From contig CAVURM010000004.1 of assembly GCA_963743875.1 (NCBI GenBank), positions 186,001 through 250,000 of the forward strand: DNA of 64,000 nt, written 5' to 3'. Source of the stretch: RHKX01 sp963743875. Its GTDB lineage: Bacteria > Actinomycetota > Thermoleophilia > Solirubrobacterales > 70-9. How positions within the stretch are numbered: position 1 is the stretch's first letter; the number at the start of each line of letters is the position of its first letter. Positions 1-9,220 of this stretch are shown here, piece by piece. The notes below the pieces were generated by a model, which saw nothing but the letters and a program-made list of their open reading frames with translations, was not told the DNA's origin and did no database searches. A program made the translations under genes and the position numbers.

Positions 1-32
1 AACCTGTTCACCGCACTCTCGCCACCGCCGAA

Positions 33-79
33 TCGATTGACGAAAGATGCGACCTGAGCTCACATAATTCGTCAATCGA
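33..79. promoter_or_regulatory. 12-bp perfect inverted repeat upstream of the DUF2510 gene
   Basis: The arms TCGATTGACGAA (33-44) and TTCGTCAATCGA (68-79) are exact reverse complements separated by 23 nt, which includes GAGCTC. The repeat lies about 70 nt before the first gene start. A spacing of roughly two helical turns per arm centre could suit an operator or a looped RNA leader. No regulator is identifiable, so the function is unknown. Confidence 0.45.
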
Positions 80-151
80 CGGGCTGAGGACGGGTTGTTG
101 CAGGTTGGCCTTCCCCAAACGCCCCCGATATGCGAGGCTGCCGGGGACGGA

Positions 152-963
152 ATGACCGAGTCACAGGGACCACCGACATCTGGAGGGGCCGGCGAGCCCC
201 AGCAGCCGCAGCCGGTTCAGCCGGCCGTGCCGGCCGCCTGGTACCCGCACCCCACCGCTCCCGGATGGGAGGCCTACTGGGACGGAGCCGCCTGGGGGCC
301 GGAGACGCGCCCTGCCCAGCCGGCCGCGCCGGCCGCCCCGCCGGTCCAGGAGCAACCGGTCCAGCAGGAGCAGCCTGCCGCGGTTGAGCCACAGCCGGTC
401 GCGGCCCAGCCGGCCCAGCAGAGGTCGCCCAGGAGCAGCCGACCGCCGTCCAGCCCGAGCCGGCCGTCGCCCCGCAGGCCGCGGTCGCACCGGCCGTCGC
501 CCCGCCGGCAGCCGCGGCCGAACGTGGCGACAGTTCGCTCGCGCCGATCTTCTGCATCCTCGGCGCGGTTGTCGCGATCGTCGGTGCCTTCCTACCCGCA
601 GCCACCAGCGACGTCTTCATCGACCTCGCCGACAACACGATGGTCGCCGCCGGTTACGGGATCGCCGTGATCGCCGCCGCCGTTCTCGGCGCCGTGATCG
701 CCGCCTACTGCTACGTCAAGTCCACTCGCAGCTGGCTGCCGATCCTGCTCGGGGTCGTCGTCCTCGGCATCGCCGTCTACGCCGGCACCGCCGGCCTCGA
801 GATCACGCCGGAGAACGTTCCGACCGGAGGGGCCGGCAAGGACCTCCTGTCCGCGGCGGGCGTGGACGACAGCGGCTCCCCCTCCACGGGAATCTTCGCG
901 GTCGGCATCGGCGGATTGCTGATGGTGCTCGGCGGCATCGGTATCTCGCGCGAGCCGAAGTAG
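152..963 (+). pseudogene. DUF2510 domain multi-pass membrane protein (one frameshift)
   Basis: The protein begins MTESQG at 152. It carries a DUF2510-type motif with the Trp-rich signature WYPHPTAPGW and YWDGAAW at about residues 28-48. This is followed by a long Pro/Gln/Ala-rich linker and then four hydrophobic helices ending in GGIGISREPK. The N-terminal half reads in one frame and the C-terminal half (EVAQEQPTAV onward) in another. The join is near 418-421, at CAGCA/GAGGTC, where one base appears to be missing. Both halves are compositionally coherent, so this is most likely one gene of about 270 residues with a sequencing indel. DUF2510 proteins are common actinobacterial membrane proteins of unknown role. 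Confidence 0.7.
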
Positions 964-1044
964 CTGGCTCCGGCGAACTGGGGCCCGCGCGAGCCCCGGG
1001 GCAGTAGTCTCACGCCCGGCCACCGGATGGAGAGGGAGCGAGAC

Positions 1045-2487
1045 TTGATCGAGGGAGCGTTTCGACCCGGCGTGTGTGGATTTGTCGCTGCCGTCGTCCT
1101 GTCGGTGATCGGACCGGTGGCCGTCGCTTCGGCGGCTGTCAACCCGTGGATGACCCCCGCCGATCAGTTCGTGAACTTCGCCCACCAGGGCGGGGAGCTC
1201 GAGGCGCCCGGCAACACGATGTACGCGTTCAAGACCGCGATGCGGGAGAGCGGCGCCGACGGGATCGAGATGGACGCCTACATCAGCGCCGACGGACAGC
1301 TCGTGGTCATTCACGACCGGACCCTTCAGGGGACGACCAACTCCCAACAGCCCGGCGCTCCCGCGCCGTTCGGACCGGGCCAACCCGACGAGGTCTGGGA
1401 CTACACGGTCGCCGAGCTGAAGACTCTCGACGACGCCTACTGGTTCGCACCCGGAACCGGTCAGTACAACCACAGCCTCCCGGCCGGTGACTACATCTTC
1501 CGCGGAGTGGCCGACGGCGACGTCCCACCGCCACCCGGTTACGCAGCCTCCGACTTCAGGATCCCGACCTTCCAGGAGGTGCTCGACGAGTTCCCCGATA
1601 CCCGGATCGACATCGAGATCAAGTCGCAATCCGGGCACATCGACAAGGGTGAGGAGGCGGCCCGGGAGCTGGCCGCGATCCTCGCCGCACAACCGGGCGG
1701 CGACGACGAGAACGTGCTCGTGTCCTCGTTCGGTCAGGCCGAGCTGGAGGCCTTCCACGAGGCATTGCCGCAGCACGATTCGCTGTCGGCGAGCCTCAGC
1801 TCGACCAGCGATTACGCGCTCGGCGGGGTGCCGATCCAGCCTGCTCCCCAGGCGCTCCAGCCACCCGACATCTACGACCTCGGCGGCGGATTGCTGATCG
1901 ACGCGCCCGCCTTTCTCAAGCCCTTCGCGACGACCGACGGCTACGCGCTCCACGTCTGGGGCTCCGACGCCGAGCCGGAGGGCGACAACCTCTACCAGCA
2001 CATGCTCGACGTCGGTGTTCAGGGCTTCTTCGCGCAGAAGCCGGCGTTGCTCTCCACCTTCCTCTGCTCGAAGGGCATCCCGCGACCCGACGGCTCCTCG
2101 CACTGCACACCGAACCCGGACATGCCCGGCATCCGGCCGATCCTGAAGCTCACCGATGCGCAGACCACCAGGGCGACGGTCGAGTCCGGCGAGAAGGTCG
2201 TGGTCGAGTTCGGGATCGAGAACACCGGCAACCTCGACCTGACCGGTGCCGAGGCCTGCGCCACCGCGACCGGCAGGGCGGCGCGTTGGGTCAAGCCGGG
2301 ACGATGCGGCAAGCCGGGGCTGATCGCCCCGGGCACGACCCTGACGGCGCGAATCCCGATCAGGGCCAAGCGCAAGGCCAAAGGTGTCTACGACGTGAGC
2401 ATCGCGGTCGCCAGCACCGACGGCGGCAACGCCGAGAGCGAGCTGACACTGCGGGTCACGAACAAGAAGAAGCACCGGGGCGACTAG
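1045..2487 (+). CDS. secreted glycerophosphodiester phosphodiesterase
   Basis: This is a GDPD-family TIM-barrel enzyme that hydrolyses glycerophosphodiesters to glycerol-3-phosphate and an alcohol, here probably outside the membrane. A hydrophobic signal segment (VAAVVLSVIGPVAVASA) precedes the catalytic core. Core residues visible are the AHQGG histidine (about residue 47), the IEMDAY Glu/Asp pair (75/77) and the VIHDRT histidine-aspartate (91/92). The usual PENT motif reads PGNT, so the first metal-binding Glu may be supplied by the nearby GELEAP. A C-terminal Ig-like domain ends in a Lys/Arg-rich tail. I chose TTG at 1045 because AGGGAG sits 6 nt upstream; an in-frame ATG at 1027 is the alternative but lacks a Shine-Dalgarno sequence. 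Confidence 0.88.
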   Translation: MIEGAFRPGVCGFVAAVVLSVIGPVAVASAAVNPWMTPADQFVNFAHQGGELEAPGNTMYAFKTAMRESGADGIEMDAYISADGQLVVIHDRTLQGTTNSQQPGAPAPFGPGQPDEVWDYTVAELKTLDDAYWFAPGTGQYNHSLPAGDYIFRGVADGDVPPPPGYAASDFRIPTFQEVLDEFPDTRIDIEIKSQSGHIDKGEEAARELAAILAAQPGGDDENVLVSSFGQAELEAFHEALPQHDSLSASLSSTSDYALGGVPIQPAPQALQPPDIYDLGGGLLIDAPAFLKPFATTDGYALHVWGSDAEPEGDNLYQHMLDVGVQGFFAQKPALLSTFLCSKGIPRPDGSSHCTPNPDMPGIRPILKLTDAQTTRATVESGEKVVVEFGIENTGNLDLTGAEACATATGRAARWVKPGRCGKPGLIAPGTTLTARIPIRAKRKAKGVYDVSIAVASTDGGNAESELTLRVTNKKKHRGD

Positions 2488-2553
2488 CGCCGGGAGCCGC
2501 TCAATCGCAGCCCGCCCGGCAGGACACGTCGGGGTTGCAGCGAAGGGGGCGAC

Positions 2554-4242
2554 GTGATCTCTCCGAACTCACGACGGCCCGCGGACATCGCCGCGGGCCA
2601 GCCCGCCGGCGCCCGCGGCGAACCCGATCCGCTGACCCGGCTGCCCACTCGGCGCCAGTTTCTGGATCAGCTCGGCGACGGCATCGCTGCCCTGGAGGAC
2701 GGCGACGGCTCGATTGCGGTCCTGTTCGTGGACATCGATGGCTTTCGTCGGATCAACCGCGATGTCGGCCACGTCGTCGGCGACCAGCTCCTCTTCTCCG
2801 CCGGCCGTCGCCTGATCTCGGCGGTGAGGGCCGGCGACGTCGTCGCCCGTGCCGGCGGCGATGAGTTCGTCGTCATGAGCAGCGGCCTCGCAAACGGGGC
2901 CGAGGTCGTGGAGTTGGCCGGGGCGATCATGAGCGCCTTCGACGATCCCTTCGACCTCGGCCTCGAGGAGCTGACCGCGACCGTCTCGGTCGGAGTGGTC
3001 GTCACCGACGAGTCGTCGGTGCGGGCCGAGTCGCTCGTCACCGATGCCGAGTCGGCCCTCGAGCGCGACCGCTCGGGCAGTCGCCGCTTCGAGGTATTCG
3101 ACACCGAGCTGCGCGAGCGGATCCGCTACCGGGCGGAGATCGGTCGTGAGCTCGCCGCCGCGTTGGAGGCCGACGAGGTCGCCTTCCATTACCAGCCGAT
3201 CGTCGACATCGCCTCGGGTCGGATCGCCTCGGTCGAGGCGCTCGCCCGCTGGCATCACCCCGAGCGCGGCGCGATCTCACCCGAGCTCTTCGTGCCGATC
3301 GCCGAGGAGACCGGCTGCGGCAACGAGCTGCTCGATCGCCTGCTCACCCACGCCACCGCCGACTTCCCCGCAATCGCGGCGGCCGACGCAACCGGGTCGA
3401 TCTCACTCGCGATCAACGTCTCCTCGAGCCAACTCACCTCCGACCCGCTGATCGCGGCGATCGGCGGGTTGGTCGAGCGGCTCGGCATCGACCCTGAGCG
3501 GATCGTCGTCGAGATCTCCGAGTCGGCGCTCAGCGGAGCGGCCGAGGCATACCTCCACCGGGTCACCGAGCTGCGTGGCCTCGGGGTGCGCATCTCCCTC
3601 GATGACTTCGGCACGGCGTCGACGTCGATCGCCCAACTGCGCTCGCTTCCGATCGACCAGATCAAGCTCGACCGCTCGTTTGTAGTGGGCCTCGGCGAGG
3701 CCTCCGCCGATGCGGCACTGGCGGCCGGCGTCCTGCCCCTCGCGCGCGCCCTCGGAATCGAGGTCGTAGCCGAGGGAATCGAGACCGAAGGTCAGCTGGC
3801 CCACCTGTTCGCGCTCGGCTACCGCCAGGGCCAGGGCTACATGCTGTCCCGGCCGGGACCTGCGGTCGACGCCGTGACGCTGGTCGCCGCCGGGCCGCTC
3901 TCCTCGACCAGGGCCGTCGAGACGCCGGCGCTGACGGAGGCCCGTGAATCGTTCCGGCAGGCGCTGCTGGCCGGAGACGCGAAGATCGCCGAGGCGGTGG
4001 TCATGGCGGCGGTCGAGGCGGGCATCGACCTGATCACCATCCAGAGCGAGGTGATCGGTCGCGCCCTGCACTGGATCGATTCCGAATGGGAGGCGGGACG
4101 GCTTCGCGCCGCCGACGAACACCTCGCTGCGGCGATCTGCGAGCGCCAGCTCGCCGCGGTGCTCGATTCGCACGTCGCCGGCGAGCGCCGATTCTCGAAG
4201 CCGAGCGAGACGGTTGCGGGAACCAGGGCGACGCCCGCCTAG
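2554..4242 (+). CDS. GGDEF-EAL cyclic-di-GMP protein with C-terminal cobalamin-cap-like domain
   Basis: The product is predicted to be a cytosolic c-di-GMP turnover or sensing protein of 562 residues. The diguanylate cyclase motif AGGDEFVV is intact at residues 100-107. The EAL phosphodiesterase domain has VEALARWHHPE (227-237), the DDFGTA loop and the EVVAEGIET motif. There is no N-terminal sensor. Instead, the last ~100 residues form a helical segment with LLAGD, then EWEAGRL (Trp 512) and ADEHLA (Glu-His 522-523). These are the signature positions of the four-helix cap that precedes cobalamin-binding Rossmann domains in CarH/MetH-type proteins. The Rossmann part with its DxHxxG motif is absent. 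GTG start at 2554 after GAAGGGGG. Confidence 0.85.
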   Translation: MISPNSRRPADIAAGQPAGARGEPDPLTRLPTRRQFLDQLGDGIAALEDGDGSIAVLFVDIDGFRRINRDVGHVVGDQLLFSAGRRLISAVRAGDVVARAGGDEFVVMSSGLANGAEVVELAGAIMSAFDDPFDLGLEELTATVSVGVVVTDESSVRAESLVTDAESALERDRSGSRRFEVFDTELRERIRYRAEIGRELAAALEADEVAFHYQPIVDIASGRIASVEALARWHHPERGAISPELFVPIAEETGCGNELLDRLLTHATADFPAIAAADATGSISLAINVSSSQLTSDPLIAAIGGLVERLGIDPERIVVEISESALSGAAEAYLHRVTELRGLGVRISLDDFGTASTSIAQLRSLPIDQIKLDRSFVVGLGEASADAALAAGVLPLARALGIEVVAEGIETEGQLAHLFALGYRQGQGYMLSRPGPAVDAVTLVAAGPLSSTRAVETPALTEARESFRQALLAGDAKIAEAVVMAAVEAGIDLITIQSEVIGRALHWIDSEWEAGRLRAADEHLAAAICERQLAAVLDSHVAGERRFSKPSETVAGTRATPA

Positions 4243-4380
4243 CACCGGCCTTCTGGCCAGGCGTCTCGGCCGCAGCGTCGAATCGCCCCGGTCACGGTTG
4301 TGCCGACCCTGCGAAGCGGATATAACCGCGTCGTCCGTCCGGTTGGGGGGCCGGGTTTCCAGATTCGATGAGGGGATCTC

Positions 4381-6501
4381 GTGTCGCGCCGAAGCTTTCC
4401 GTTCCTGTCCGCCATCCTCGCGGTAGTCGGGCTGGCGGCCCCGGCCGTCACCTCCGCCGCGACCACGACGGATGAACTTTCGTCCCGGCTGCAGATGCTC
4501 GCGGGCAGTGACCTGCGCTCGGCATCTCCGGCCGATCAGGCTGATGCCGTCTCGCTGCTGACCAGCGGGCCGGGAAGCCTGCTGCGGGACGGGGGGTCCC
4601 TCGTCGTCGATGTGCGGGTTTCAGGCGCTGTCGCCGATCGGGTCGAAGGGGTGAGGGAGGCCGGCGCCGAGATCGTCGCCGTCGCATCCGATTACGGCTT
4701 GATCGAGGCGAGCATCCCGGAGGGGAGGCTGCCGGCGCTGGCCGCTGCACCCGGAGTCGTGTCGGTGACCGAGGTGCTGACGCCGATGTCGGGGGCGGTC
4801 GACCAACCGTCCGACGCCGATGGCGGTTCGGGTGCGATCAACACCTGCGCGACCGGGGTCGTCTCCGAGGGGGACGCCCAGCTCGGTGCGAGCGCCGCCC
4901 GGACCCAGTTCGACGTCGACGGCACCGGGATCAAGGTCGGCGTGCTCTCGGATTCGTTCGACCTGAAGCCCACCGGGGTCAAGCAGGCCAACGACGTTGC
5001 AAGCGGCGATCTTCCCGGCCCCGGGAACCCCTGCGGCAGGACGACGCCGGTGCAGGTCGTCGACGACGATCCCGGGGCCTTCTCGCAGGCCGACGAGGGG
5101 CGGGCGATGACCCAGATCGTCCACGACATCGCACCGGGCGCCGACCTCGCCTTCGCGACCGCCGCCACCGGCGAGGTTGCATTCGCGCAGAACATCCAGG
5201 ACCTGGCGAACGCGGGCTCGGACGTGATCGTCGACGACTTCATCTACTTCGCCGAGCCCTACTTCCAGGATGGGATCATCGCCAACGCCGTCAGCACCGT
5301 GACGAGCCAGGGCGCGAGCTACTTCACGATGGCGTTCAACAACAACCGGATCATCGGCGGCAACGACAGCAACTCGTGGGAGGCCCCGGCCTACCGGAGC
5401 GCGGGGGCCTGCCCGGCGTTGGTCCCAGCCGGAGACTGCATGGACTTCGATCCGGGTCCCGGGGTTGACAACACGTTCAACCTGACCGCGCCCGGCGGCA
5501 AGACGTTCCGCTTTGGCCTCCAGTGGGCCGAGCCGCAGAATGGCGTGACCACCAACCTCGACCTCTACGTGGTCAATCAGGCCTCCGCTCAGGTCTTCTC
5601 GTCGATCGACGTCAACGCCACGACCGGCAAGCCGTTCGAGTTCGTCTCGTTCACGGCCGGTAACACGACACCGGGCAACTACCAGCTGATCGTCAGGCGG
5701 ACGAGCGGCGCCGGTATCCCCCGACTGAAGTGGATCAACAACGACAACGGCTCCGGCTCGATCGCGGCGCTCGAGTACCCGGTGTCGGCCGGAGGCGACA
5801 CGGTCGGCCCGACGATCTACGGCCACAACGGCACCGCCGCCGCACAGACGGTGGGAGCGGTGCCCTTCAACAACAGCGCCGTGATGGAGAGCTATTCGTC
5901 GCGGGGGCCGGTGACCCACCTGTTCGGGCCGGTCAACGGGGTCACGCCCGCGCCCGTGCTGCCAGCGCCCGAGGTGCTCAGCAAGCCGGACGTCGCCGCG
6001 ACCGACGGCGGGATCAACACGTTCTTCGGCACCGGCAACCGGTTCTTCGGAACCTCAGCCGCCGCGCCGCACGCGGCCGGTGTGGCGGCGCTGCAGCTCG
6101 AGGCCGAGCCGTCGTTGACCGGAGCGGAGCTCAGGGACGCTCAGACATCGACCGCCGACCCGGTCGGCGCATTCGGCCCGCTCGTCGCCGGCGCGGGACT
6201 GATCGACGCCCCGGCCGCCCTGCTGGCCGGCGACAAGACCCCGCCGTCCCTCGCGATCAGCAAGAAGCCCGGAAAGAAGACCAAGTCGAAGAAGGCGAAG
6301 TTCAAGTTCACCTTCGAGGCGGGGGCGACGCTCCAGTGCAAGATCGACAAGAAGGCGTTCAAGTCCTGTTCGGCGTCGGCCACCTTCAAGGTCAAGCCCG
6401 GCAAGCACAAGTTCGAGGTTCAGGCCACCGACCTCGCCGGCAACGTGGCGTCGGTCAAGTACGCCTGGACCGTGAAGAAGAAAAAGAAGAAGAAGCACTG
6501 A
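4381..6501 (+). CDS. secreted S8/S53-like serine peptidase with Lys-rich tail
   Basis: This 706-residue exported protease has an N-terminal signal peptide ending near AVTSA and an inhibitor-like region (70-130). The subtilase-fold core shows GVLSDSFD (Asp191), QADEGRAM (Glu239) and GTSAAAPH (catalytic Ser about 558). The Asp/Glu/Ser arrangement resembles the bacterial S53-like branch more than classical Asp/His/Ser subtilisins, although a histidine (IVHDIAPG) lies close by. A C-terminal module beginning DKTPPS, with two Cys (LQCKIDKKAF and KSCSA), is the Ig-like repeat common on Thermoleophilia exoproteins. The tail KKKKKKKH is strongly basic. GTG start at 4381 with GAGGGG upstream. Confidence 0.88.
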   Translation: MSRRSFPFLSAILAVVGLAAPAVTSAATTTDELSSRLQMLAGSDLRSASPADQADAVSLLTSGPGSLLRDGGSLVVDVRVSGAVADRVEGVREAGAEIVAVASDYGLIEASIPEGRLPALAAAPGVVSVTEVLTPMSGAVDQPSDADGGSGAINTCATGVVSEGDAQLGASAARTQFDVDGTGIKVGVLSDSFDLKPTGVKQANDVASGDLPGPGNPCGRTTPVQVVDDDPGAFSQADEGRAMTQIVHDIAPGADLAFATAATGEVAFAQNIQDLANAGSDVIVDDFIYFAEPYFQDGIIANAVSTVTSQGASYFTMAFNNNRIIGGNDSNSWEAPAYRSAGACPALVPAGDCMDFDPGPGVDNTFNLTAPGGKTFRFGLQWAEPQNGVTTNLDLYVVNQASAQVFSSIDVNATTGKPFEFVSFTAGNTTPGNYQLIVRRTSGAGIPRLKWINNDNGSGSIAALEYPVSAGGDTVGPTIYGHNGTAAAQTVGAVPFNNSAVMESYSSRGPVTHLFGPVNGVTPAPVLPAPEVLSKPDVAATDGGINTFFGTGNRFFGTSAAAPHAAGVAALQLEAEPSLTGAELRDAQTSTADPVGAFGPLVAGAGLIDAPAALLAGDKTPPSLAISKKPGKKTKSKKAKFKFTFEAGATLQCKIDKKAFKSCSASATFKVKPGKHKFEVQATDLAGNVASVKYAWTVKKKKKKKH

Positions 6502-6516
6502 GGTTCGTGCGGGGGT

Positions 6517-6588
6517 CGGGCCGGCATCGGCCCCGCCTCCGCACTCGCTTCGCTCGCGCTGAGTGTCGGTGGCACCGCCGCCGGCCCG
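6517..6588. repeat. REP-like hairpin element, family B copy 1
   Basis: A perfect 9-bp stem CGGGCCGGC/GCCGGCCCG (6517-6525 with 6580-6588) encloses a core that includes GCACTCGCTTCGCTCGCGCTG and then GTGTCGGTGGC. The same core recurs at 20191-20260 inside a different outer stem. It lies between convergent genes (protease and pyrE), so it may also serve as a bidirectional terminator. Confidence 0.6.
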
Positions 6589-6639
6589 CCCCTGAGAACG
6601 CGTCAGGTGCTCAGGCGTCTCGACTCGGTAGCTGGGTGG

Positions 6640-7194
6640 CTAGGCGTCCCGCTCGGGGTAGACGTCGTCGATCGTCGCCAGGGGGACGTAGGGGGAGCCG
6701 GCTGACGCCTCGATGATGCGCTCACCGCCGCCGGCGAGGCGGTCGAGGACGGAGACCGTGCCGACGATCTCGAGGCCCTCTTCGCGGCAGCGCTCGATCG
6801 CTTTGACCGTGGACCCGCCGGTGGTGACGACGTCCTCGACGATCAGGACCCTGGCGCCGGCCTCGAGCAGCGGACCCTCGACCCAGCGCTGCAGCCCGTG
6901 TTGCTTCTTCTCCTTGCGGACGAAGAAGGCGAGGAGGTCGTGGCCGGCGGGGTCACCAATCGCGGCGCTTGCGATCGGGTCGGCGCCCATGGTCATGCCG
7001 CCGACGGCCGTCGCATCAAGCCGCCTGGCCTCGGCGGCGACGAGCTCACCGAGCGCGCCGAAGGCCGGCTGTCGCAGGATCGCGCGCTTGGCATCCACGT
7101 AGTAGGAGGCGGTGGCACCGCTGGTCAGCGTCACCTCGCCGATCACCAGCGCGTGCTCGCGCAGCTCGGCGATCAGTGTCTCGCGGGCCGTCAA
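6640..7194 (-). CDS. pyrE: orotate phosphoribosyltransferase
   Basis: PyrE transfers phosphoribose from PRPP to orotate in UMP synthesis. The 184-residue protein has the family motif FVRKEKKQHG and the PRPP-binding loop VEDVVTTGGST, both intact. Length is normal for the bacterial enzyme. The start codon is TTG at 7194 (TTGACGGCC, giving MTARET). A nearby alternative is not obvious, and the gene begins just 9 nt after the stop of the upstream L,D-transpeptidase gene, so the two are probably cotranscribed. No other pyrimidine genes are adjacent. Confidence 0.93.
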   Translation of the reverse strand: MTARETLIAELREHALVIGEVTLTSGATASYYVDAKRAILRQPAFGALGELVAAEARRLDATAVGGMTMGADPIASAAIGDPAGHDLLAFFVRKEKKQHGLQRWVEGPLLEAGARVLIVEDVVTTGGSTVKAIERCREEGLEIVGTVSVLDRLAGGGERIIEASAGSPYVPLATIDDVYPERDA

Positions 7195-7203
7195 GCGGTC
7201 GGT

Positions 7204-8295
7204 CTATGAATAAACGAAGATCGGGTCGCCGATGTCGATCCAGTTGTAGATGTGGACCGAATCGGGGATCGGGTTCCGCAGGCAGCCGTGGCTGGCGGGA
7301 TAGGTCGGGACGCTGGCGTAACCGTGGGTGGCGTAGCCGCGGATGAAGTAGGCGGAGTAGTACATGCCGAGGCTGTTGTAGCCGGCGTCCTTGCGGTAGA
7401 AGCGGAACGAGCCCGTGATCGTCGGGGTGGCCGGCGCGCCGGAGGAGATCGTGTAGATCTCGTCGACCTTGCCGTCCTTGGCCAGGACCATGACCTGGCG
7501 GGAGAGATCGGTCTCGACGTGCTTGCCGGCGCCGGGGTACTTGAGCTTGAAGCCGCCCTTGCCCTTGGCGAGCTTCTTGAAGATGCTGCCGGTCGCCTTC
7601 TCCTTGCGGGCCATGTTGTTGACCTTGCGGTAGGCGAGCACCGCGCGGCCGGTGGCCGAGCTGTAGGAGGATCCGTTGCTGGTCACGAAGCCGAGGTCGT
7701 CGAGGAGCTGATTCAGGGTCTTGACCGCCGGGCCGGAGTTGCCCTCCTTGAGGCTCGGGTAACGGATCCGGAAGGGGCGACTGCCGGCCTTCGACCCACC
7801 GTAGCCGGGACCCGACTTGAGCAGGGCCTGGATCCGGTACATGCCGGGACCGACCATCTTGCGGGAGAAGTGGAACTGCCCGAGGCTTGATCCCTTGCCC
7901 TTCGCGGTGACTCTGACCTTCTGCCGCTTGACCGTCTTCTTGCCGCGGTTGAGGACGATCGTGATCTTCTGACCGGCCTGGAAGGGGCGGACCGTGCCGG
8001 CGACCTTGATCCGCTTGCCCGCCGTCACCTTGCCGCCGCGCAAGCCCTGGAGCCGGATCGCGGTCGTCGTCGGCCGATCACCGGGATCGGCCTTCGCGCC
8101 CGCTTCCGCGCCGCCGTCCGCTGACTGATCGCCCGCCTCGACGGCCGCCGCGGAGGTCGGCTCCGCGGTCGTCGCCGGCTCGGCCGTGGTCGAGGTTTCG
8201 GCCGGCTCCTGGGCGAACGCGCCCGCGGCGGGAACTGCAAGGAGCGAGAGGGCGAGGGCGATGGATGCCCGGAGGCGGACGCTGGAGCTCAACAC
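7204..8295 (-). CDS. L,D-transpeptidase with peptidoglycan-binding domain
   Basis: The enzyme forms 3-3 peptidoglycan cross-links or anchors proteins to the wall, acting outside the membrane. An N-terminal signal peptide (ALALSLLAVPAAGAFAQ) is followed by a Thr/Ala/Glu-rich linker and an Ig-like basic domain. A PG_binding_1 helix bundle (LKEGNSGPAVKTLNQLLDDLG) comes next, then the YkuD domain at the C terminus. The catalytic motif THGYAS...SHGCLRNP is intact, with Cys as nucleophile. I place the start at GTG 8295 because TACAAT lies 7 nt upstream, the leaderless arrangement seen repeatedly here; an in-frame ATG at 8304 overlaps that box. Confidence 0.9.
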   Translation of the reverse strand: MLSSSVRLRASIALALSLLAVPAAGAFAQEPAETSTTAEPATTAEPTSAAAVEAGDQSADGGAEAGAKADPGDRPTTTAIRLQGLRGGKVTAGKRIKVAGTVRPFQAGQKITIVLNRGKKTVKRQKVRVTAKGKGSSLGQFHFSRKMVGPGMYRIQALLKSGPGYGGSKAGSRPFRIRYPSLKEGNSGPAVKTLNQLLDDLGFVTSNGSSYSSATGRAVLAYRKVNNMARKEKATGSIFKKLAKGKGGFKLKYPGAGKHVETDLSRQVMVLAKDGKVDEIYTISSGAPATPTITGSFRFYRKDAGYNSLGMYYSAYFIRGYATHGYASVPTYPASHGCLRNPIPDSVHIYNWIDIGDPIFVYS

Positions 8296-8338
8296 GCCGG
8301 GCATTGTAGGGCCCGAAACGGCTGTTTGGGCGGGTCGC

Positions 8339-9220
8339 TCAGATGGCGTCGGTGACCAGCAGGATGAAGGCGATCGTGTTGTTCAGCGTGTGGGCCATGA
8401 TCGGCGCCCAGAGGGTTCCGCTGCGCTCGTACAGCCAGGCGAGAATCACACCGAGAACCGCCAGTTGGATCGCCACGCCGATGTTGCCGCCGCTCAGGTG
8501 CAGCAGTCCGAATACGAGGGCGGAGATCAGCGCCGCCGGCCACAGCGACATCGAATTTCTCAGGCTGGCGAACATGAACCCGCGGAAGAAGAGCTCCTCC
8601 GAGAGCGGCGCCAGCACGACGATCAGGACCGCGGCGATCGCGATGCTGACGACCGAATCCTTGTCGGTTCCGAGCTCACGGGTCACGTCCTGCTGATCGG
8701 GTTGGAGCAGCGGCGTGAGAATCGCCGCGAAGAGGATGTAGAAGAGCCAGGCGAGGGCGGTCAGGCCGATCGTCGCGAGGGCGATCCGTCCGGTCAGCCC
8801 GAGACGGTCGAATGCCCCCTTGAGCTTGCCCTTCGCGTCGTAGAGCGCAAAGCCGATCGCGGTCCCGCCGAAGCTGAGCCCCACCACCAGCTGCGCCGCA
8901 TTGCGGCCCGCCGTCGTTTCGAACTCCGGGTCGAAGATCGCGACGAGGATCGTCCCGGTGATCATCACCAGCGCGGCGATCATCACGCCGATCGTGGCGG
9001 TCAGCCCGCTCCAACCGGTCTCGGGAATGCCGGCGTAGCGGGTCAGGAACCGACCTCCCGACCTACCCTCGACGGCCTCCTTACCCGCCGCCGGCGGCGG
9101 AGTCACCTGCACGGGAGGTGGTACCGAGGGACCGGGGCCGAGCGGCGGCGGCGAGGATCTCGGCGGCGGGGTCGAGCCCACGCGTGGCCCCTCCGGCTCG
9201 TTGCCCTCCGGTTCGCTCAT
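8339..9220 (-). CDS. CPBP family intramembrane metalloprotease
   Basis: This 293-residue integral membrane protein has a Pro-rich cytosolic N terminus (PPPRSSPPPLGPG) and about eight hydrophobic helices. The CPBP (CAAX/ABI) signature is complete: LSEELFFRGF for the EExxxR motif, FGLLHL for the second, and the HTLNN histidine for the third. Such proteases cleave prenylated or membrane peptides and often confer bacteriocin self-immunity, but the substrate here is unknown. The ATG at 9220 overlaps the stop of the upstream HAD gene by 4 nt, so translation is probably coupled. Confidence 0.88.
   Translation of the reverse strand: MSEPEGNEPEGPRVGSTPPPRSSPPPLGPGPSVPPPVQVTPPPAAGKEAVEGRSGGRFLTRYAGIPETGWSGLTATIGVMIAALVMITGTILVAIFDPEFETTAGRNAAQLVVGLSFGGTAIGFALYDAKGKLKGAFDRLGLTGRIALATIGLTALAWLFYILFAAILTPLLQPDQQDVTRELGTDKDSVVSIAIAAVLIVVLAPLSEELFFRGFMFASLRNSMSLWPAALISALVFGLLHLSGGNIGVAIQLAVLGVILAWLYERSGTLWAPIMAHTLNNTIAFILLVTDAI

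Noticed and set aside
592..2475. Long antisense open frame opposite the GDPD gene
   Set aside because: It is the mirror of a high-GC3 gene: His/Gly/Arg/Val-rich with no domain, while the plus strand encodes a clear GDPD enzyme. Similar frames opposite dnaB, the carboxylase, htrA, the M28-like gene and pucR were rejected for the same reason.
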